Assembly (NCBI RefSeq): GCF_905171775.1
Contig: NC_053500.1
Span: 128,118,140-128,182,139 of the forward strand
Length of the DNA: 64,000 bases
Direction of reading: 5' to 3'
DNA from: Rana temporaria
Lineage: Eukaryota; Chordata; Amphibia; Anura; Ranidae
In this document: positions 11,378 to 22,890 of the stretch, piece by piece
Position numbering within the stretch: position 1 is the stretch's first letter
Layout: each line of letters begins with the position of its first letter
Position numbers and translations under genes: made by a program
The notes under the pieces: generated by a model
Told to the model about the DNA's origin: nothing
What the model saw: the letters and a program-made list of their open reading frames with translations, nothing else
The model's database searches: none

Positions 11378-12333
11378 GGCCCAGATCCACAAAGAACTTA
11401 CGGCAGTGTATCTATTGATACGCTGCGTAAGTTCTACGATGCGACAGCGTATCTTTGTTTTGTATTCACAAAACAAGATACGCCTGAATGTGGGCTAGAT
11501 CCGACTGACGTACGTCTTAGTACGCCATCGGATCTTAGGTGCATATTTACGCTGGCCTCTAGGTGGCGCTTCCGTTGATTTCCGCGTAGAGTATGCAAAT
11601 TAGCTAGATACGTCGATTCTCAGAACGTACGTCCGAGCGTAACGTTACCCCTGGGTCTATGAGGCGTACGCAATGTTAAGTATGGACAGCGTAGAATTTT
11701 CTGTCGTTTACGTAAAACGTTCGCGAATAGGGCTTTGCGTAAATTACGTTCAAATTGAAAGCATTGACTATTTGCGACGTGATTTCGAGCATGCGCACTG
11801 GGATACCCCCATGGACGGTGCATGTGCCGTTCAAAAAAAAAACGTCATGTACGTGGGGTCAAGATGAATTAACATAAAACACGCCCACATCTTAGTCATT
11901 TGAATTTCGCGCCCTTACGCCAAAGTTTCGGCTGCTATTTAGGTGGTGTAACAATAGACAGCCCATGTTAAAGTATGGCTGTCGTTCCCGCGTCGAATTT
12001 CAATTTTTTTTTGCGCAAGTCGTCCGGGAATACGAAAGTACGTTACGCACGTCGCCGTTCAAAACATTACGTCGGGGCGACGTAATTTTGCGCAAAGCAC
12101 GGCGGGAAATTTCAAAACGGAACATGCGCAGTACGTCCGGCGCGGGAACGCGCCTAATTTAAATGGTCCCCGCCCCATTTGAATTAGGCGGGCTTGCGCC
12201 GGACAGCTTTACGCTACGCCGCCGCAAGTTTACACGCAAGTGCTTTGTGAATCAAGCACTTACGATGAAAACTTGCGGTGGAGTAACGTAAAGGACATAC
12301 GTTACGCCGCCGTAATTTTTCGTGAATCTGGCC
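11378..12333 (+). mobile_element. Family A CpG-rich MITE, long copy 2
   Basis: It begins GGCCCAGATCCACAAAGAAC and ends CGTGAATCTGGCC. At 956 bp it is longer than the ~700-bp norm. The central 'gttaagtatgg' block occurs twice (about 11675 and 11968), so it looks like an internal duplication or two fused copies. TATGCAAAT occurs at about 11591. The flanks do not match, which may reflect recombination. Confidence 0.75.
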
Positions 12334-12335
12334 CT

Positions 12336-12378
12336 TCGTTTTTTTTTTATGCCGAAAAATGATCGTGTGTACGCGGCA
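12336..12378. mobile_element. Family C MITE, right-end fragment
   Basis: The terminus ATGATCGTGTGTACGCGGCA is followed by TTA at 12379-12381. This matches the right ends of other family C copies. The left part is missing where the family A element begins. Confidence 0.55.
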
Positions 12379-12739
12379 TTACTCTCTACTGGGTGGGGAG
12401 CAGAGGAAGATCACTCCACCAGGGAAGGCAAGGAGAAAAGCAGGCAGGTGACTGGCTGGGACTTGAGCCAAGGCAAAAGAACATGCAAGCGGAGCTGAAT
12501 GGGCATGCGCCCGAAACTGAAGAAATATTCCCTCCGCTCTGACCAGCACATCATCATCAGAAAGGGGTACAGATAATGGAAAAAAATACACCCCCCCTAA
12601 GCTAGTAGGAGCGGCGTAGTGGGGGTGTGTAATTCAGTTTTTTTTATTTTTTTATTCTGCACTTATTGGATTGTCTTTGAAATTGCCCCAGCCCCTGTTC
12701 AAATCCAATCCAGGGACAAAACCAGGGACAGGCTTAGTC

Positions 12740-13069
12740 CTTCACTGCACTGCCCGAGGGCTTTCACACTGAGGCGATGCACTGGCGGGAGACAAAAAAA
12801 ATCTCCTGTCAGCAGCATCTTTGGAGCGGTGAGAGGAGCGGCTTCACGGCTCCTTCCCATTGAAAACAATGGGAAACCGTGGCAATACCGCCCGCAATGC
12901 GCCTCTATAGAGGCGCATTGCGGGCGGTATTAACCCTTTATCGGCCGCTAGCTGGGTTAATACCGCACCGCTAGCGGCCGATTCCTGCAGCAATCCCCGC
13001 GGTAGAGCGCCGCTATTTTTAGCTGCGTTATACCGTCACCGCAGCTCCCGCCCCAGTCTGAAAGGGGCC
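12740..13069. mobile_element. Family F MITE, copy 1 (left end truncated)
   Basis: The internal block 'gggctttcacactgaggcga', the inverted pair CCGCCCGCAATGCGCCTC / GAGGCGCATTGCGGGCGG around 12889-12930, and the right end 'ctgaaaggggcc' followed by TTA match copies at 43778 and 45569. The usual left terminus is absent. Non-coding. Confidence 0.7.
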
Positions 13070-13559
13070 TTACTGTTCCTCTTTTTCAGTGCAATTCTAG
13101 TCAAGTGTGACTAACTGAAAACAGTACACTGTCTAGGACCCTGAAATGTCATCTCTGCAGTTGCCAATCTGGTAGATAAAGAGACTGAAATAAAAATACA
13201 GAGATAGTCACAGCAACAAATTCAAGCTGCCTATAGAGTCCTCTGTATAAACACGCCCAAAAAAACAACTAAAAAGGTAAGATATTTTTAGGGTTCATAC
13301 ACACTGTATTCCTTTAGATGCCTTTTCTCCTTATTAAAAAAAAAAACAGCAGAAAAAAATGTGCGAAAAGCTGCATTTTTGCATGCGCATTTCTGAATGC
13401 TTGACATCGATTCATTCTATTGGGCAGAATATTAAATTATTCTGGCCATTAGAATGTATTAACATGCGACCGATTTTATCAGCCCAAACGCTCCTCTTCA
13501 GAACATGCAAGCGATTTTTTTTTCTGCCGTTAAACTCTCCCGTTTCTAAACTAGCTGTG

Positions 13560-14290
13560 GGCTAGATTCAGGTAGGGGCGCGCATAGTTACGGCGGCGCA
13601 GCGTATTGTATTTACGCCACGCCGACGTAACTTACCAGAGCAAGTGCAGTATTCACAAAGCACTTGCTCCATAAGTTGCGGCGGCGTAGCGTAAATGGGT
13701 CCGGCGTAAGCGCGCGTAATTCAAATGTGGAAGGGGGGGGCGTGTTTTATGTAAATCTATGATGACCTGACGTGATTGACGTTTTGCGCCGTCCGCGTAC
13801 ATATCCCAGTGTGCATTGCTCCCAAGTACGGCGCAACGACGTATTGGTTTCGACGTGAACGTAAATTACGTCCAGCCCTATTCGCGAACGACTTACGCAA
13901 ACGACGTAAAAAATTCAAATTTCGAAGCGGGAACGACGTCCATACTTAACATTGGCTGCGCCTCCTAATAGCAGGAACAACCTTACGCCGAAAAAGCCTA
14001 ACGTAAACTACGTAAATAAATTGCGCCGGCCGTACGTACGTTTGTGAATCGGCGTATCTAGGTAATTTGCATATTCTACGCCGAAAACAACGGAAGCGCC
14101 CCTCGCGGCCAACGTAATATTGCACACAATTATACGCCGCCGCATTCAAGTTACGTCGGCGGAGGAAGCCTATTTTTTTTTTTAGACGTATCTGCCTTGG
14201 AGAATCGGCGTAACGATACGCCGACGCAGATTTGAAATTACGGCGGCGTATCTGGAGATACGCCAACGTAAATGCTTGCTGAATTTAGCC
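13560..14290 (-). mobile_element. Family A MITE, copy 3, reversed
   Basis: It starts GGCTAGATTCAGG and ends TGAATTTAGCC. Flanks CTGTG (13555-13559) and CTATG (14291-14295) match at four of five bases. The inner motifs appear in reverse order and complement relative to copy 1 (ATTTGCATATTC at about 14065, 'ccatacttaacattgg' at about 13940). This fixes its orientation. Confidence 0.8.
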
Positions 14291-14433
14291 CTATGTGTGC
14301 ATGGTTAACATGACGGGGCATTTAGGGGCAGAGAAAAAAAATAAAAAAGTTAAATGCCTGTAAAACTGGTGTTTTTGAGCTGCAGTGTTCATGAAAGTTA
14401 ATTTAGGTTTGCTGTATAAATGGGAACATTTAA

Positions 14434-15382
14434 CCGCTTGTGGACCCCCGCGCGACGATATACGTCGACAGAATGGCATGGCTGGGCACAAGGGTGTACA
14501 TGTACGTCCCCTTTAAGAACCCAGCCATGGGTCGCGAGCTCGCCTCCGACGGTGCGCTCGCGACCCGGTCCGAAGCTCCGTGACCACGCCCGAGGGACCC
14601 GATCGCGTCACAGGGCTGAAGAACGGGGAGAGGTGAGTGTAAACAAACCTTTCCCCGTTCTTCTCCGTGGCTTGTAACTGATCGTCTGTTCCCCGTCATA
14701 GGAAACGACGATCAGTGACGTCACACACCCAGCCACGCCCCCCTACAGTAAGAATCACAAACTAGGGCACACTTAACCCCTACAGCGCCCCCTACAGGTT
14801 AACCCCTTCACTGCCAGTGTCATTTTCACAGTAACCAGTGCATTTTGATAGCACTGATCGCTGTAAAAATGACAATGGTCCCAAAAATTTGTCAAAAGTG
14901 TCCGATGTGTCCGCCATAATGTCGCAGTCACAATCAAAATCGCAGATCGCCGCCATTAGTAGTAAAAAAAAAAAATTACATAAAACTATCCCCTATTTTG
15001 TAGACGCTATAACTTTTGCACAAACCAATCAATAAACGCTTATTGCGTTTTTTTATCAAAAATTTGTAGAAGAATACGTATCGGCCTAAACGGAGGAAAA
15101 AAAATGTTTTTTAGATATTTTTGGGGGATTTTATTTTAGCAAAAAATATTGCATTTTTTTCAAAATTTTCACTCTATTTTGGTTTATAGCGCGAAAAATA
15201 AAAACCGCAGAGATGATCAAATACCACCAAAAGAAAGCTCTATTTGTGGGAAAAAAAGGACGTCAATTTTGTTTGGGAGCCACGTCGCACGACCGCGCAA
15301 TTGTCAGTTAAAGCGACGCAGTGCCGAATCGCAAAAAGGGGCCTGGTCCTTTAGCTGCATAATGGTCCCGGGGCTTAAGTGG
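14434..15382 (+). mobile_element. Family G TTAA-flanked transposon, copy 1
   Basis: TTAA at 14430-14433 and 15383-15386 flanks ends CCGCTTGTGG and CTTAAGTGG. The inside has an ordered set of blocks seen again at 62022 and, reversed, at 58308: 'gatatacgtcg', 'cgatcagtgacgtcacac', 'cattttcacagtaacc', 'gccgccattagtagtaaaa', 'aataccaccaaaagaaagct' and 'cacgtcgcacgaccgcg'. TTAA targets are known for piggyBac and Kolobok. No transposase is present, so the superfamily stays open. Confidence 0.8.
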
Positions 15383-15386
15383 TTAA

Positions 15387-15987
15387 AGAGCTAGCATTTC
15401 CCTCTGGGTGATCTATGTACATTGCAGGGATTTTAACAAACTTTGTTGCAGATTCCTACCTTTTATTATTCTGGAAAAAATCCCTGTGTGAATCAAATGG
15501 GTGTGGTTTCATAATTATCAACCAGCTGCTGCACCTGCAGGGCTCTAATGAGGACAGCTGCTAGGTCTCCCTATTGGGAGTATATTTTTGTATTTGCTAT
15601 TTTTTTTTCCCTACGAAAGTGGAGCGACCCTTTAAAGAAATGTTTTGGATCTTTGTAAACCTGTTTGCTGCATCAAAAGGAAGAATCGCTATACCCCGTC
15701 TGTGTCCACCTTTAATCTGTTAAATATACATCCGACCAACCTGCTAAGCCAAGTCAGCACACATTTGATTTACAGCACATTGTACAGGGGCCTGCGAGGG
15801 CCTCTTGCAGTTCTTAATTAGAAGCGTAATGTCTACATTCCTGGCAATCCTCTTCGGTGCTGTCTTTAAGTGCCTTTGAAGAGGACCAAGCGGCACATGT
15901 TTAACCCCATCATGGCTCTTTGTAATCTCACTGCAACTGTGGCAACATGCACATGTGGTTGAGTTCAGCTGTTGCCGCTCTGACTTT

Positions 15988-16027
<40 letters not shown>

Positions 16028-16032
16028 GTACG
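15387..16032. other. Gene-free stretch ending in an (AT)n tract
   Basis: I see no repeat ends or coding signal up to 15.98 kb. An AT dinucleotide tract covers 15990-16019. The hAT-like element that follows inserted just beside it, so its target site is AT-rich. Confidence 0.5.
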
Positions 16033-16040
16033 TATATACT

Positions 16041-16812
16041 CAGGGCCGGATTTGCTCTCCCTGCTGCCCCAAGGCCAGGTTCCGCAATGCACCCCCTCCC
16101 TGCCAACCAAACCACCCCCCCCCCCCAAATCAACGGAGAATGGTAACCAGGGCGACACGGTTAGTTCAAATATTTTTTATTTATTTTTTTACTTTTTTAT
16201 TACTTTTTTTTTTTTTTTTTTATTTGTAGCTTGTCGTTTTTTTTTTGTATACTTTTCTTTTTTTTTTATTATTATTTTTCTTATTCTTTACTTTTTAATT
16301 TCTTTTTAATTTTATTAATGTAATTATTATTTCTTATTTTTTTTTTTTTACCTAACTTTATTGCTATCACACAGGAGAAAACAATTACCTGTGTGATAGC
16401 AATTGGAGGTGACAGGTTCTCTTTATTGACCCTGTCACCTCCATAACAGGAGTCCTAGCACTGCGCTAGAACTCCTGTCACAGCTGAGATGGGAAGAGCA
16501 CAACTCACCCCTCTCACTGTGTACATCGGGGGGGGGAGGGACAGGAGACAGACTCGGCAGCTAGGGGGAGAACGAAGAGAGAGGTATGTGGACGGCAGCA
16601 CACATTTTACCAGTGATTTCAGCGACATCGCCACAATCACTTGTTAACGAGCGAGTAGATTCCCCCACACTACATTTAGTCCTGCTAGAAAGCAACTTAC
16701 CACCCTTAACTGTATGTTCCGGCCGTCGGGGGGACTCCATGCCGCTGCCGCCCCTCTGTGCCCTGCCGCCCCGAGGCCTGGCCTCGGTGGCCTTGTGGGA
16801 AATCCGGGCCTG
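16041..16812. mobile_element. hAT-like non-autonomous element
   Basis: The terminal repeats CAGGGCCGGATTTG and AAATCCGGGCCTG are inverted. Perfect 8-bp duplications TATATACT lie at 16033-16040 and 16813-16820. Inside is an inverted pair around 16363-16470: 'tgctatcacacaggagaaa' against 'acctgtgtgatagcaa', and 'ggaggtgacaggttc' against 'gaccctgtcacctcc'. A poly(T) tract spans 16160-16350. No transposase. Confidence 0.88.
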
Positions 16813-16820
16813 TATATACT

Positions 16821-17278
16821 AGCAAAGCACACATGATAATGATGCACACTCAATTTTACAGGAGACTGAAAATATTTGTCAAAAAGTACTGACAAAAGTC
16901 ATTTACAGTTTTGATTAAACATTATTAACTCTAAAAAGGAGTTCAATTATGCAATATGATATGAATAAAAACACGGGCGTAGCTCAATAATACAGTAGCT
17001 CAAACATGAGAGATTCCATATTTTAGAATAGTGGTGTTGGGAGTCCTGACCTCAAGCCCAATGAAATGCTGATACGTGATCTGAAGTAGGCCTTTTAAGT
17101 AAGGCAATTAAAAAACATACACTGCTACAAGTTATTTTTATGTTATATAGTTATAAATAGCATAAATTACATAAAATGGCAAAGTATAAAAGTGTCTTGG
17201 GATCATTGATGGCCCGTCCATTAGGGGCGCACGGGAGGTAGCAAACCACTCCATGGTAAATTAGTTTCTGTACTAGAA
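16821..17278. other. Gene-free stretch
   Basis: Sequence between the hAT-like element and the LINE insertion. I see no repeat termini, domains or regulatory signals that I can support. Confidence 0.4.
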
Positions 17279-17834
17279 TTTTCATCTATATGTTTTCTTT
17301 TTTTTTATATAATTGTATTTTATTTTAAATTCAAAATACATTGACAGTTGAACAGCACAACATAACCAAAACAAGCGGGGGGGGGGGGGGGGGGAGAGAG
17401 AAATGGCAGGAAAGGGAAGGGATGCCGGGAGGGGAGCAATTGTGAAAAAAACATATATAACATAGTCCGGGCACACTCAAGCATTACATCAGGGATGGGG
17501 CTCAAAATAGAAATGGGCAAAGGGGCATCCCGCCCGCCCCGGACATTCGGTCCAATTGGGCAGGCATCCCCCCCAGACTAGTGGGAAGTGGGATAGCCTC
17601 AAGCCCCAGCTCTTATACAAATGCTAGTAGAACTCCCATAATAATACTTATATGTGTCTTGGTACAGCCAAAGGCGCCAGGGGCAGTCAAAGAAAAAAAA
17701 AAAAACACTCAAAGACCATCCCGATAGCCCGAAACAAGGCTGGACACCTAAGCATCACAAGCCGGCATAACATTAAACATGACTTACAAAAAACAAACAG
17801 TAGACTAACACAAAGAGAGAGAAGAGACAAGGGA

Positions 17835-18795
17835 GTTATCAGCAATCAGAAGTTACTGTACCACTCTTATGCAGATGACACACAACTATATTTCCGCATC
17901 TGCAACAAAAAGGATCATTATCTCGGACTAGAGAAATGCCTTTCTTTGATAGAAAAGTGGATGACAAAGAGTTACCTTAAACTCAATGGCTCAAATACAG
18001 AACTTCTCCTGTTTCAGGCCAATCGGAAGATTCATCCCGCAACAACATGGACGCCCCCGCCCATTCTGGGTCAAACCATCACCCCTAGCACCAAAGTCTA
18101 AAATCTCGGAGTCATCTTTGACACCTTCATGACAATGGATGCACAAATAGGGTCAGTAGTCATCGGATCGCACCATCTGCTGTGCCTTCTACGCAGACTC
18201 ACTCCCTTTATCACAAAAAAAGACATAGCAGTCGTGGTGGGGACACTTATCAACTCCAGACTGGACTACGCAAATGCCCTCTATCTTGGACTCCCAAAAT
18301 ACCAAATCACTTGTCTACAAGTCGTTCAAAATACGGCCGCTCGACTCGTGACTGGGAAAAAAACATGGGAATCAATCTCACCTTTGTTGAGATCCCTTCA
18401 TTGGTTGCCCGTAAAACACAGAATCACTTTCAAAGCTCTCTGTCTAACGCATAAGTGTATTCTGGGAAATGCCCCCCAATATCTATGCGAGAAACTAAAA
18501 GCTCACAACACCAATCGCATTCTGCGATCCACCAACCAAAATCTACTCCAGATACCCAAAGCCAGATACAAGTCCAAAGGAGAACGAAGATTTGCGGTCC
18601 AAGGACCCAGACTATGGAACGCTCTACCAACCAGCATCCGATTGGAGGTAAACCACCTGGCCTTCAGGAGAAAGATCAAGACCCATCTCTTCTGAGGGCC
18701 CAGGGAATGGATACCAAGTGCCCAGAGGCGATTCAGTTCGCATGTGTTGCGCTATATAAGTTTCTCACTCACTCAGTTAGAGTGATAAAAGGAAA
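17835..18795 (+). mobile_element. L2-clade LINE 3' fragment nested in the Tx1/L1 copy
   Basis: The fragment runs from within the reverse-transcriptase domain to a 3' tail 'gcgctatataagtttctcac' followed by short 'tcactcac' repeats, typical of L2 ends. It lies on the strand opposite to its host. Short 'aaagagaga' words near 17815 and 18800 may be a target duplication, but they are low-complexity. Being inside the Tx1 3' region, it inserted later. Confidence 0.8.
17847..18695 (+). pseudogene. L2-type reverse transcriptase C-terminal region, one in-frame stop
   Basis: Codons near 17866 give SYADD-like HSYADDTQLY, the catalytic YxDD box of LINE reverse transcriptases with the following DTQLY typical of the L2/CR1/Rex group. 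Downstream in the same frame are LINSRLDYANALY, LRSLHWLPVKHRITFK, PRLWNALPTSIR and a terminal KTHLF before TGA. These are hallmarks of the L2 C-terminal region. An in-frame TAA at 18099-18101 interrupts it, and the N-terminal endonuclease and most of the polymerase are missing. It is a dead retroelement remnant, not a host gene. Confidence 0.88.
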
Positions 18796-18889
18796 GCGAG
18801 AAAGAGAGAAAATAGAAGGGAAGAAAGCAGAAGAAACGGAAGCATACGAACCAGCCCTCACCAACGCCATAGGTGAGATGTATCCGTAG

Positions 18890-19690
18890 TCAGGAGGCCT
18901 CCTGGTTAGTCGACTGACGGTGCGCCTGGACGAGTCTCCCAAAGGAGGGGTTCGCCAGGGCAAGCAGAGCCTCCTCTAAACTAGACGAGAACGTGGCAGT
19001 ATCGTGGATGTGAGCCTTCCATTCTACCCAAGTTGTGTTGAATCGTTCACGGGTGTCCCTACAGTCTGCGAGCCAGCTTTCTGCCTCCATGATCTCCCCC
19101 ACCTTCCCCAACCAGTCCTGCTCGCTAGGGATATGCAAGCTTTTCCAATGAATTGGTATGAGACGTTTAGCTGCATTGAGGAGGTGGGCGAGAGCACTTC
19201 TTTTATAACGAGACAGTGGCACGGGGGGGACATGGAGCAGAAAATGTTGAGGCAGAGCTGGGATATCCACACCCAGGCCCTCAGAGATGCGTTTGCCAAC
19301 CATATTCCAGAACGGCCAGAGCACCGGGCACTTCCACCAAATGTGGAGGAACGTGCCTTTCTGTCCGCATCCCCTCCAGCACACCTCAGAGGCAGTAGGA
19401 AAAATCTTTGCAAGCGTAGTGGGCACGCTATACCACCGTGACAGTAGTTTATAATTATTTTCTTGGGTCTTGGAGTCCACAGAGCTCGAGTGAGTAAAAT
19501 GGTAAGTGATGAAGCTGTTCCCTGGTAAATTCAATGTGTAAGTCCCTCTCCCATTCCCTTATAAAATGGGGTGCAGAGGAAGGTGACGCATCCCCCAGCA
19601 TCCCATATAGTGCTGAGACCGCATGGGGTAGGGAGTCCGCCGAGGCCCACATGCTTTCAAATTCCGTCAAAGTGGTTCTAATCTGCGCTA
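18890..19690 (-). pseudogene. Tx1/L1-clade LINE ORF2 C-terminal end, frameshifted
   Basis: The minus-strand frame from 19534 to 18890 contains HFTHSSSVDSKTQENNYKLL, then SRWYSVPTTLAKIFP and a zinc-knuckle-like CWRGCGQKGTFLHIWWKC. This fits the C-terminal segment that follows the reverse transcriptase in Tx1-type L1 elements. One extra glycine interrupts the usual CWRCG spacing. Upstream coding (WERDLHIEFTREQ, about 19540-19600) lies in another frame, so a frameshift falls near 19500-19540. It ends in a stop at 18890. Non-functional because of 5' truncation and the frameshift. Confidence 0.85.
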
Positions 19691-19716
19691 TCTTGTGGCT
19701 TTTTCATCTATATGTT

Positions 19717-20185
19717 AAACATTTATCAAAATAAAGTTATGTGTCAATGCATTATTTTATTCAGACTGATCAGAAAAGCAAACTATACACTTTATTGCAA
19801 TTCCTTTCTCCCACCATGCAATGATCCATCAAGATGTGCCATAGTGCACTGAATGTTCCATCGCTCACTCGGAGGTCATCCTCCTGTCTGTCAGCTTTTT
19901 CCCTGTCCATCAAGTGATCCTGTACCCAGGAGACACCAGACACAGGACAAGTGCAGCAAAGTGACAGGTGTCAGCTGGGGGTTATTTACTGACTCATTAT
20001 TGCTGGTTCTGTCAGTACATTTAAATGACAAGGTGTCGCCGAGTGCGACTTTTCCCTATACTCATCAGAAACAGACATTTAACTGTTCACTTGCTTGTCT
20101 GTAGTAATACATGGGTGATTTTCTATTCTTTAAAAAAGGACTAGAAAAGGTTCAGGTTCTTATGTTCCCCGCCATGGAGATTCAG
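19717..20185. other. Gene-free stretch
   Basis: Unique-looking DNA between the LINE and the next family A element. No features beyond short spurious frames. Confidence 0.4.
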
Positions 20186-20914
20186 GGCCAGATTCTCAAA
20201 AGAGATACGACGGCGTATCTCCAGATACGCCGTCGTATCTCTGAGTCTGGCCGGTCGTATCTATGCGCCTGATTCTTAGAATCAGTTACGCATAGATTTC
20301 TATTAGATCCGACCGGCGTAAGTCTCTTATGCCGTCGGATCGTAACTGCATATTTACGCTGGCCGCTAGGGGCGTGTACGCTGATTTACGCATCGAAATA
20401 TGTAAATCAGCTAGATACGCGAATTCACGAACGTACGCCCGGCCGACGCAGTACAGATACGGCTTTTCCCGGCGTAAAGTTACCCCTGCTATATGGTGGC
20501 GTAAGTGCGGCGTACCAATGTTAAGTATGGCCGTTCCCGCGACGAAATTTGAAAATTTTACGTTGTTTGCGTAATTCGTCCGTGAATGGGGCTGGACGTA
20601 ATTTACGTTCCCGTGAAAACCAATACGTCCTTGCGGCGTATTAGGAGTAATGCACACTGGGAGATTTCCACGGACGGCGCATGCGCCATTCGTGAAAAAC
20701 GTCAATCACGTCGGGTCACAGAACATTTACATAAAACACGCCCCCCTGTTCCAAATTTAAATTAGGCAGGCTTATGCCGGCCTATTTACGCTACGCCGCC
20801 GCAACTTACGGAGCAAGTGCTTTGAGAATACAGCACGTCTAAGTTGCGGAGGCATAATGTAAATAGGTTACGTTACGCCCGCACAAAGTTACGCCAAACT
20901 ACGAGAATCTGGCC
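20186..20914 (+). mobile_element. Family A MITE, copy 4
   Basis: It runs from GGCCAGATTCTCAAAAGAG to GAGAATCTGGCC, with sub-terminal palindromes of TACGACGGCGTATC type. It holds 'gttaagtatgg' (about 20519) and the NRF1-like palindrome GCGCATGCGC (about 20677). The octamer has decayed to TATGTAAAT. Flanking 5-mers do not match. Confidence 0.8.
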
Positions 20915-21009
20915 CAAAATCTCTATTTGTTCTGGGGACTAGTGTCATAAGGGAAGAAAGTGAGAGAAAATCTGATAAGTGTAGGATGACCCTAGAATAG
21001 GAATAGAGG

Positions 21010-21850
21010 GCAAATTGTCCAGTGGGGACACCTGGGTTGCTAGGACACAGTCAGCTCCTGCCACCTATTACATAGGTTGTTAGAACACAGGAGGCCCCTG
21101 CCACCTAGCGTCTTTGATGGCTAGGATGCAGATAACTCGTGCCACCAAGCATCCTAGGTTGGTAGAATGCAGATGGCTCTTGCTGATTAGCACCCAAGGT
21201 TGCTTAGACACAAATGACTTGGTTGCTAGGATGCAGATGACTCCTGCCCCCAAGTACCATAGGTTGCTAGAATGTGGACAGCCCCTAAGGCTTATTGTTA
21301 TTGACAGCTACGATACAGTCGACTCCTGCTGCTTAGCATCCTAGGTTGCTAGAATGCAGAGGAGTCCTGCTCCTTAGCAACCTAGGTTGCTAAGACGCAA
21401 GTGTGGCCCCTGACATCTAGCATCCTTGGTTGCTAGGACACTGGTGGTTCATGCCACTAAACACAATAGGTTGCTAGAATGCAGTCAGCCCCTGATTCCT
21501 GTCATCCTTGCATGCTAGGACGCAGGCAACTCCTGACGCTTAGCATCCTAGGTTGGTAGAATGCAGGTGGCACTTGCGGTTTAGCATCCATAGTTGCCAA
21601 GAAAGAGATGACCCCTGCCACCTAGTTTGCTAGGATGCAGGTGACTCCTGCCACCAAGCACCATAGGTTGCTAAAATGCAGGCAGCCCCTGATACCCATC
21701 ATTGTTGGTGGCTAGGACGCAGGTGACTCCTAGGTTGCTAGGATGCAAGTGGCTCCTGCACCCTAGGCTGTTAGGAAGCAGGTAGGCCCTGCCGCCTAGT
21801 GTACTTGGTGGCTAGGACGCAAGCAGCTCCTGCCACCTAGCATTTTGTGG
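21010..21850. repeat. Degenerate ~41-bp minisatellite, about 20 copies
   Basis: Units follow the pattern 'ggttgctagaatgcag', then a variable 'ActcctgccacC' segment, then 'tagcatccta'. They are diverged, with insertions and losses, so the array looks old. No coding frame is maintained. It starts soon after the family A copy. Confidence 0.85.
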
Positions 21851-22344
21851 AATATTATCATCTAGTTCATAGTCTGTAACCAACATAAAATTGAGAAATA
21901 AAATAAATCAAAATTGTACCCACATATGGCTAGCCGCAGAGCTAATCATTCCAACTGTACTGCAAGGCTGAGACATGTAGTCCCACAGCAGCTGGGGACA
22001 TGAACGCTATCAAACAAGTACAATCTGCCTTAGAATAAGAGCCAGCCTAAGGGGAATACATTAAAGTCACGGGTGAGATCATGTTTGTGTAGCTGTCATG
22101 CTCCCGACAGGTGCCAAGTCTGCTTGTTCAGATAAATGAAGTTCTGCTTTGTGTTATTCTAAGAGGCAAAAAACGTTGAGCAAGCCTCCATCGAGGTCTT
22201 TGTTAAGTTCGTTTATTGAATAATGACTCGTGTTACTGCAACTGGGGAACATTCCAGACAATGTATCCCTCTGCGGCAGCGGGACCGTCTGCTGTAACAG
22301 CTCCAAAACGTATCGCACACATTACAATCTGTAAGAATCCTTTA

Positions 22345-22617
22345 GCCCCCATTCACACCGGTGCGATTTTGTCATGCGATTTGACAGTTCCAAATCGCAT
22401 GACTAGTCGCACTCCATTGCTGGCAATTTAACCGTTCATATCGCCACGACTTATGTCGCACTACTTTTTGCTGATTTCATAGCGACTTGCATAGACTTCT
22501 GTTAAATGAAGTCGCAAGCCGCAATGAAATTGGTGGTGCAAATTGCACTAATCTGCGGCTTTGAAATTGTGCTGAATTCATGCGATTTCAAAGCCGCGCA
22601 CCTGTGTGTACCAGGGC
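22345..22617. mobile_element. Family M TNA-flanked palindromic MITE
   Basis: It begins GCCCCCATTCACACCGGTGCG and ends CGCGCACCTGTGTGTACCAG then GGC, with perfect TTA duplications at 22342-22344 and 22618-22620. The inside has GCGATTTGACAG and TGCGATTTCAAAGCCGC words that pair imperfectly. Harbinger-like by target length; no coding capacity. Confidence 0.78.
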
Positions 22618-22890
22618 TTAGATGATCTAGTATGTTGTACCAGGGTCTGTCTAATTGGATACAAATAAATTGGATGGTTTAGGTCAGCCTTTCTAAAGAA
22701 GGATTTTGCGGAACCCAAAAGGTTCCTCCAGAATTTTCTAGGGGTTCCTTGAGCAATGACCAATTTCTGCCCCTCAGATAAGTAACCACAGATACCATTG
22801 ATCTTTTTAGCGATCTGTAAGGAGAGAATTCTTCCCACTGACCCCAAATATAAGGAACATTCTTCCTATTAACATCACTAATGTACAGTG

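Larger units (their letters stand above)
17295..19700 (-). mobile_element. 5'-truncated Tx1/L1-clade LINE insertion
   Basis: A 16-bp duplication TTTTCATCTATATGTT flanks the insertion (17279-17294 and 19701-19716). The plus-strand left edge is a T-rich tract, so the minus-strand copy ends in a poly(A)-like tail, as expected for target-primed reverse transcription. The right part encodes the end of a LINE ORF2 (see 18890-19690). The 3' untranslated part holds a nested L2 fragment and a G-run at 17378-17394. The 5' end of the LINE is missing. Confidence 0.85.

Noticed and set aside
15947..16309. Tyr/Ile then Phe-rich 120-codon frame that looks like membrane segments
   Set aside because: It covers an AT microsatellite and poly(T) tract across a transposon boundary; low-complexity translation only.
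18182..18889. Additional plus- and minus-strand frames over the L2 fragment
   Set aside because: They are alternative-frame shadows of the L2 reverse-transcriptase frame, which carries all recognisable motifs.
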